DNA of 64,000 nt, taken from NCBI GenBank assembly GCA_006226375.1, contig SBHC01000056.1, positions 1 through 64,000 on the forward strand. Reading direction: 5' to 3'. Shown here in pieces: positions 60,801-64,000 of this stretch. A program made the position numbers and the translations under genes. Origin of the DNA: Deltaproteobacteria bacterium (GTDB lineage Bacteria > Myxococcota_C > UBA6777). Numbering within the stretch: the stretch's first letter is position 1; each line of letters opens with the position of its first letter. A model generated the notes under the pieces. The model was not told the origin of the DNA. It saw nothing but the letters and a program-made list of their open reading frames with translations, and made no database searches.

Positions 60801-63800
60801 GCCCGATCACGCGACAGCAGGCGAGCTTTCCCTGTCCTTTGAGCAAGTCAGTCCGCTCTCCTTAACTCCCGTGGTCAAAGTAACATGGGACAAAGACCCC
60901 AAACCTGAAGACTTCCGACACGGTCACTCGCCGGATGTTCTTGTCTGGGGACACAACTTCTACAGGGCTCCACAGACCCACCTCCGACAACTCAACACTT
61001 CGGAGAACCGGGAGTATTGGAGAGCACCAGAACTCTTAGAGCCCGAAGAAGAGTGGCTCTCCATGCTCCGACGCCTCCTCTCCCAAAAAGAGTTTCGCTC
61101 GCTGGACTCCCTGGATGCCAACTATGTTCTTGAGCGCTCCCAAGCGAGCTTCCAACAAGTATTCCTACGCAGTCGATTGCGCGAGCAAGACGCTCTCATG
61201 ATTGTTCGTGACGCAGCCGTGCAACTTGACCATTTTGTCGCAGAGACCGGGAAGTCTGCCGCACAATTGTTCCTGCTTTCAGGGCAACGCGGCTTGGGAC
61301 ATACAACGTTGTTGCTTCAACACGCCCGGAGTGTCCTGCGAAACAATAAAGATGCCTCACAGCCCTCGATTGTTTTTTACCTGGATGTTGGACAAATGGG
61401 GGACGACCAACACCTCGCAGAGTGGTTGTTTCGAGAGCTGCAGATTGAACCATCCAAAAAACTGGCCAAGCAGCTTCGAAACAAGCCGATGGATGCCTTG
61501 GGACAAGCGTTGGCCCAGCTTTCCAAGTTTCCTGAGCCGCCACATCGACTGGTGCTGTATGTAGACGGATTCCACGAGAAGCCTGCCCAAGGTCCGTCTT
61601 GGGTGGCACAATGTTTCACCGCTATCACCAAGTTTGGAAAGAAGTTCCCCTGGTTCCGTTTGGTCATGGGGATTCGCCAGACGTTCTATCACACCCTAGC
61701 GCAGCACCCTGAACTCAAGCCCTGGAAACAGAACGAAGCCCTGCAGCTACCAGAGGGGCTTTGTTATCGCGACCTCACAAGCCTGCATGATCAAGTCGTG
61801 GAGCTAACTCCATTCCAAACACAACCTCCCGTGCAAGGTGGCTCGACACGATCGGAGCTGGTTCGAGCGTACCATCGCTTCTTCAACTTTGTGGACACGA
61901 GCGGGGCTCACCGGTACCGCCCCCAATTGAAGTCCTTGGATGAGTTGGACCCCTTTGGGTTGACCTATAGCTTGTTGACCTACCCGGCCCTCCTCCCCCT
62001 TGTGTTGGAGACGTTCCACAAGCAGGAGCTTCCAAGCGACCTTCATATCCTTCAGCTCCTACAGGAAAACCTCAAACCCTACTCCGACCCAGAGCTTCGA
62101 TTTCTACGGTCCCTCGCTCGGTGGATGTTGTTTGGCACCCCAGACAAAACGCCATCCCAAGACCCCAAAGATTGGACGTCCGATGCGTTGCTCCTTGAAG
62201 TTGACTTGCTCCAACACCCAGCCCTTCTTGAGTTTGTTGAGCCTTACAAATATGGCGTCTCGGTCTACGAGTCATTGCGCAATCGTGGGGTTCTCATCCG
62301 ACAGTGGCGAACCCAGGATCAACAAAGTTGGTTCCGTCGTGGTCCGCAGGAAGCGCAACGTCATGTCACGTTTACGTCCCACCAACTGCTGGAGTACTTG
62401 CTTCACGAAGCACTGCTCGACATGGTGTCCCAAGCTCCCGGTGCAGCGCTGGAAAGCCAAACGTCACACTCTGTTGCGCATTGGCTCTTGAACCTTGCGG
62501 ACTACAGCCTAACCTTCCAGCCACTTGAAGGAGCGTTGATTCTCCTCCTTACCCACCTTTTGGAGCGAAGACAGGTTGAGAACATCGCAGAGTTTGTGGA
62601 TCTGGCCTCCCGAAACAATGTCCCTGCAGACCACCTGTTCTTGGAGAGTCTCTCGTTGCTCTCCCCAAGCTCCTTGTTGCATGGAGACAGCCCGCTGGAA
62701 GGATTCCTGGTTGACCTCTCCGAAAACGACCTCCTTGTGTTTCGACAACTTGGGCAACGATGGAGTCGAAGAGGTCTCTTTGCAGAGGTGGAGTCACTCT
62801 TCCGGATGGTGCTGGAACACCCCGATCTGCAAGAGCCGCTGGAGCAATTCCCATCCCTCTACCACGGGCTGCTGCTGGAACGAGCCGACAACAAACGTCG
62901 TTTCCTTACCCAACAAGCAGGGGGACAGCTTTCCGCCACTGCCTACCAGGAAGGCCGACGCTACTACGAAAGAGCGCTTGAACGGATACAGAAGCACGAG
63001 AAATCTCTTGAAGACCAGGCTCGTGGGTATCGCCTGCTCGCCCTCTACGAACGTGACACACACCGATTGAATGAGTCGTTGGAGACTCTCCAGACAGCCT
63101 GGGACTTGCTCAAGAATCACGCAGAGACAACCACTCTGCAAATGGAAAAAGCCTGGATTCGACACCTGCAAAGCGCTGTCTTGGTGAAACGTTGCAACAC
63201 AGAGGAACACCCAGACACAGAGAAGATTTCCCTCTTGGAACAAGCGAAACAGTGGAGCGAAGAAGCCATGAAGCTTCTCCCCAAAACCTCCACGCCTGAG
63301 CGTATGGACCTGCAGCCCAAGATCTTTGACAACGCAGCTCGCTGCTTGATGGCTCTTTCCAAACTGTCAGAGGCTCCTCAGGAAGCAGCATCTTCCCTGG
63401 ATACGGGAATTCGGTACTTAACCCAGTCCGTGCAGAGCAAGCGCAGCTTGCATGACATGCTGGGTCTAGCCATGTCCATGAATGGTCTTGGAGAGAGCTA
63501 CAGACTGAAGGCTTCCCTGACCGTACAAGAAGGCACAAAGGAGCAACAGGAGAACTGGAAGCAGTCCGAATCCTATTACAAGCAGGCCCTGACCATCAAC
63601 CAGGCTCAACTGCAATCCAAGTTTGGAGAAGCTCTCACCTACGAAGCCTTGTCCGAGCTGTACTTCCAACACCCCGAACGTCACAAAGACGGAATCAACG
63701 CCCTGGTTCAAGCGTTGCTTGCCTACGAATCCGCTGGAGCTTCAGCTGGCTCGGGCCGGGTTCTCAAAAGCCTTGTGTTGGAGCTGGCAGAACTCCCAGT

Positions 63801-63993
63801 TAACGAGTTGTATCGCTTCGTAAAGTTTGTTGTGGCTGAAATTCAGCAGCTTCACTCTCACAGTGAAAAACTCATACAAACTCTTTGGAACGAACTTCAA
63901 ACTGTGCTAGGAGAGAGCCTGCCCGGTATGATAGGTGAACTGTTTACAACAAAGTCATCTTCGGACGAATCCTCTACGAAGTCTCAATCCTAG
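57865..63993 (+). CDS. giant 2042-residue membrane protein with degenerate P-loop and TPR-like repeats
   Basis: The ATG is nine bases after the previous stop. About six membrane helices occupy residues 36-58, 66-86, 102-137, 155-192, 222-246 and 305-330. A soluble part with HEAT-like helices (about 490-680), a Lys/Glu/Pro linker (about 590-640) and a charged coiled segment (about 750) follows. Near 1139 a P-loop reads SGQRGLGHTT, with His where Lys is invariant; LVLYVDG (about 1228) looks like Walker B. The last 450 residues are helical TPR-like repeats. It resembles a STAND-type NTPase scaffold, perhaps non-hydrolysing. It has no recognised close family. Confidence 0.78.
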   Translation: MTEPPHFPPTPTSDPALEILQRWLSILRQRVSRHTFRMLARAMVVLGFLGSAYVLGWGTIPVHAGWSAYSQLLVFPLFGVGLFWFSRQLDDVNIDWDRWWKVLPAGFFFAALRHLFHSWTLALAVWGLSACLGLGFRALRQRRYPTKERLKEAAWDNLILLVLLTNLFLPRALFASFVVFLPIVLLVVFYNFILERDRLQRAKALAVGAPPNWLRRANKLLPSSTYLFLLLPGLLFAEAFVFHAVYQTTHSIEVRKQDPFRPPNLRDWLVFTLSAKMKAKPRRRTKKILSKQEVIYRELGRGYSLTASLLRGFLIFFYAKRLLLIFLLLMEKTLGLRVHRIGEINGEDGARGRLEEVRQVLLRTLDSFPRAWAGLFLRGVQGKHGALDPIGTLIRNIQWFRSEFLPRIIPGMKAKATPSEADWSRLVREEQISLLGQMQDRTWVIESFIDMVSPPHSSTIRGKIYYYTNIPGLRPFVHFYMKPPEPEVRARLIEEIPNVIARAIATRGDQIVLSDVENDVLTQEQVWTLRDRALTVLGDLTQNKEPMIKAAAVQAIGAIAKLERPALYNNPQIWAQLSNKLAPFLKPDSKAPSEDDKPKQQPKKSETRKEEENTPTSPSEQEGLPEPLYPDPFQRLKQVTSESLHPYALATLGTLGVRRSAVLLSEHYPNTNHPLLVLQSLGMGGKGSGQEDSGFPVAEEFLLRTATQSENPEETSKALSSLVRLSFPYPIATSYNLYLQEAAQAETIRHGLQKLESEREKLETLRANDGDATDRATKEELRHLYQSMNGEAARFEQQALLVLQRLADTFWATLHYSAAVVIAAYNAGEGLLEESDFSEYLEQMSLEDPQGWREWMAHFPQDQDTSTLYAPYIRFFDWLASSHKDNLPNSGYVFEQFLSLQNANPIRSNTSEDERWQDVHELCSRFESHLQETLLQWTSCLPYRPRSFYSFASEETKEPQCWQVTLTGTTPWLTPLMDLPDHATAGELSLSFEQVSPLSLTPVVKVTWDKDPKPEDFRHGHSPDVLVWGHNFYRAPQTHLRQLNTSENREYWRAPELLEPEEEWLSMLRRLLSQKEFRSLDSLDANYVLERSQASFQQVFLRSRLREQDALMIVRDAAVQLDHFVAETGKSAAQLFLLSGQRGLGHTTLLLQHARSVLRNNKDASQPSIVFYLDVGQMGDDQHLAEWLFRELQIEPSKKLAKQLRNKPMDALGQALAQLSKFPEPPHRLVLYVDGFHEKPAQGPSWVAQCFTAITKFGKKFPWFRLVMGIRQTFYHTLAQHPELKPWKQNEALQLPEGLCYRDLTSLHDQVVELTPFQTQPPVQGGSTRSELVRAYHRFFNFVDTSGAHRYRPQLKSLDELDPFGLTYSLLTYPALLPLVLETFHKQELPSDLHILQLLQENLKPYSDPELRFLRSLARWMLFGTPDKTPSQDPKDWTSDALLLEVDLLQHPALLEFVEPYKYGVSVYESLRNRGVLIRQWRTQDQQSWFRRGPQEAQRHVTFTSHQLLEYLLHEALLDMVSQAPGAALESQTSHSVAHWLLNLADYSLTFQPLEGALILLLTHLLERRQVENIAEFVDLASRNNVPADHLFLESLSLLSPSSLLHGDSPLEGFLVDLSENDLLVFRQLGQRWSRRGLFAEVESLFRMVLEHPDLQEPLEQFPSLYHGLLLERADNKRRFLTQQAGGQLSATAYQEGRRYYERALERIQKHEKSLEDQARGYRLLALYERDTHRLNESLETLQTAWDLLKNHAETTTLQMEKAWIRHLQSAVLVKRCNTEEHPDTEKISLLEQAKQWSEEAMKLLPKTSTPERMDLQPKIFDNAARCLMALSKLSEAPQEAASSLDTGIRYLTQSVQSKRSLHDMLGLAMSMNGLGESYRLKASLTVQEGTKEQQENWKQSESYYKQALTINQAQLQSKFGEALTYEALSELYFQHPERHKDGINALVQALLAYESAGASAGSGRVLKSLVLELAELPVNELYRFVKFVVAEIQQLHSHSEKLIQTLWNELQTVLGESLPGMIGELFTTKSSSDESSTKSQS

Positions 63994-64000
63994 GAATGGA

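Overview
The window comes from a Gram-negative bacterium, most likely a Myxococcota (former Deltaproteobacteria) lineage of moderate GC content. This placement rests on gene style: many lipoproteins with Pro/Gly/Glu-rich linkers, MopE-type and Cys-rich tandem-repeat surface proteins, a transmembrane Ser/Thr kinase, elaborate hybrid histidine kinases and an aromatic-ended outer-membrane protein. No rRNA, tRNA, CRISPR array, prophage or insertion sequence is visible. Coding density is high.

Layout. 1-8.9 kb: the end of a lipoprotein, inorganic pyrophosphatase, a lipoprotein alpha/beta hydrolase, a putative outer-membrane barrel, a second lipoprotein paralogous to the first fragment, a VanX-type dipeptidase, an RlmI/RlmK-like methyltransferase, a Cys-rich lipoprotein and an exported Arg-tailed protein. 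9-15.8 kb (minus strand): an oligopeptide ABC transporter operon oppA-(rpn)-oppB-oppC-oppD-oppF, with an Rpn-type nuclease gene between oppA and oppB and an SH3-like insertion in OppA. 16-20.8 kb: a DUF1295 membrane protein, a Ser/Thr kinase with an extracytoplasmic Cache sensor, and an unknown protein. 21-26.4 kb: a three-gene signalling cluster (receiver-kinase, PilZ-methyltransferase, membrane kinase-receiver-kinase) whose parts match the phcR/phcB/phcS quorum-sensing system of Ralstonia. 26.4-30.4 kb: a class V aminotransferase and a sodium:solute symporter. 30.7-42.2 kb: surface and signalling genes, including a Cys/Arg tandem-repeat secreted protein, a TRAP-like phosphatase lipoprotein, a MORN-like repeat protein, a receiver-PAS-GGDEF-EAL protein, a MopE-like lipoprotein, a GNAT acetyltransferase and a 1193-residue lipoprotein with about 37 four-cysteine repeats. 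42.2-51.1 kb: housekeeping and metabolic genes (LDH/MDH-family dehydrogenase, dienoyl-CoA isomerase-like crotonase, orphan ParA and partner, aspartate aminotransferase, rsmD, a triheme cytochrome, BtpA family). 51.2-64 kb: an exported polycation, an alanine-type sodium symporter with a hydrophilic insertion, an alpha/beta hydrolase, and an operon of an NSS symporter, an anchored Ig-like protein and a 2042-residue membrane protein with a degenerate P-loop and TPR-like repeats.

How the genes may work together (inference): Opp, three sodium-coupled transporters, aminotransferases and the dipeptidase fit a peptide- and amino-acid-consuming life. The phc-like cluster, the Cache kinase and the GGDEF-EAL protein form a dense signalling layer with links to cyclic di-GMP. 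Very basic exported segments recur in at least four unrelated genes.
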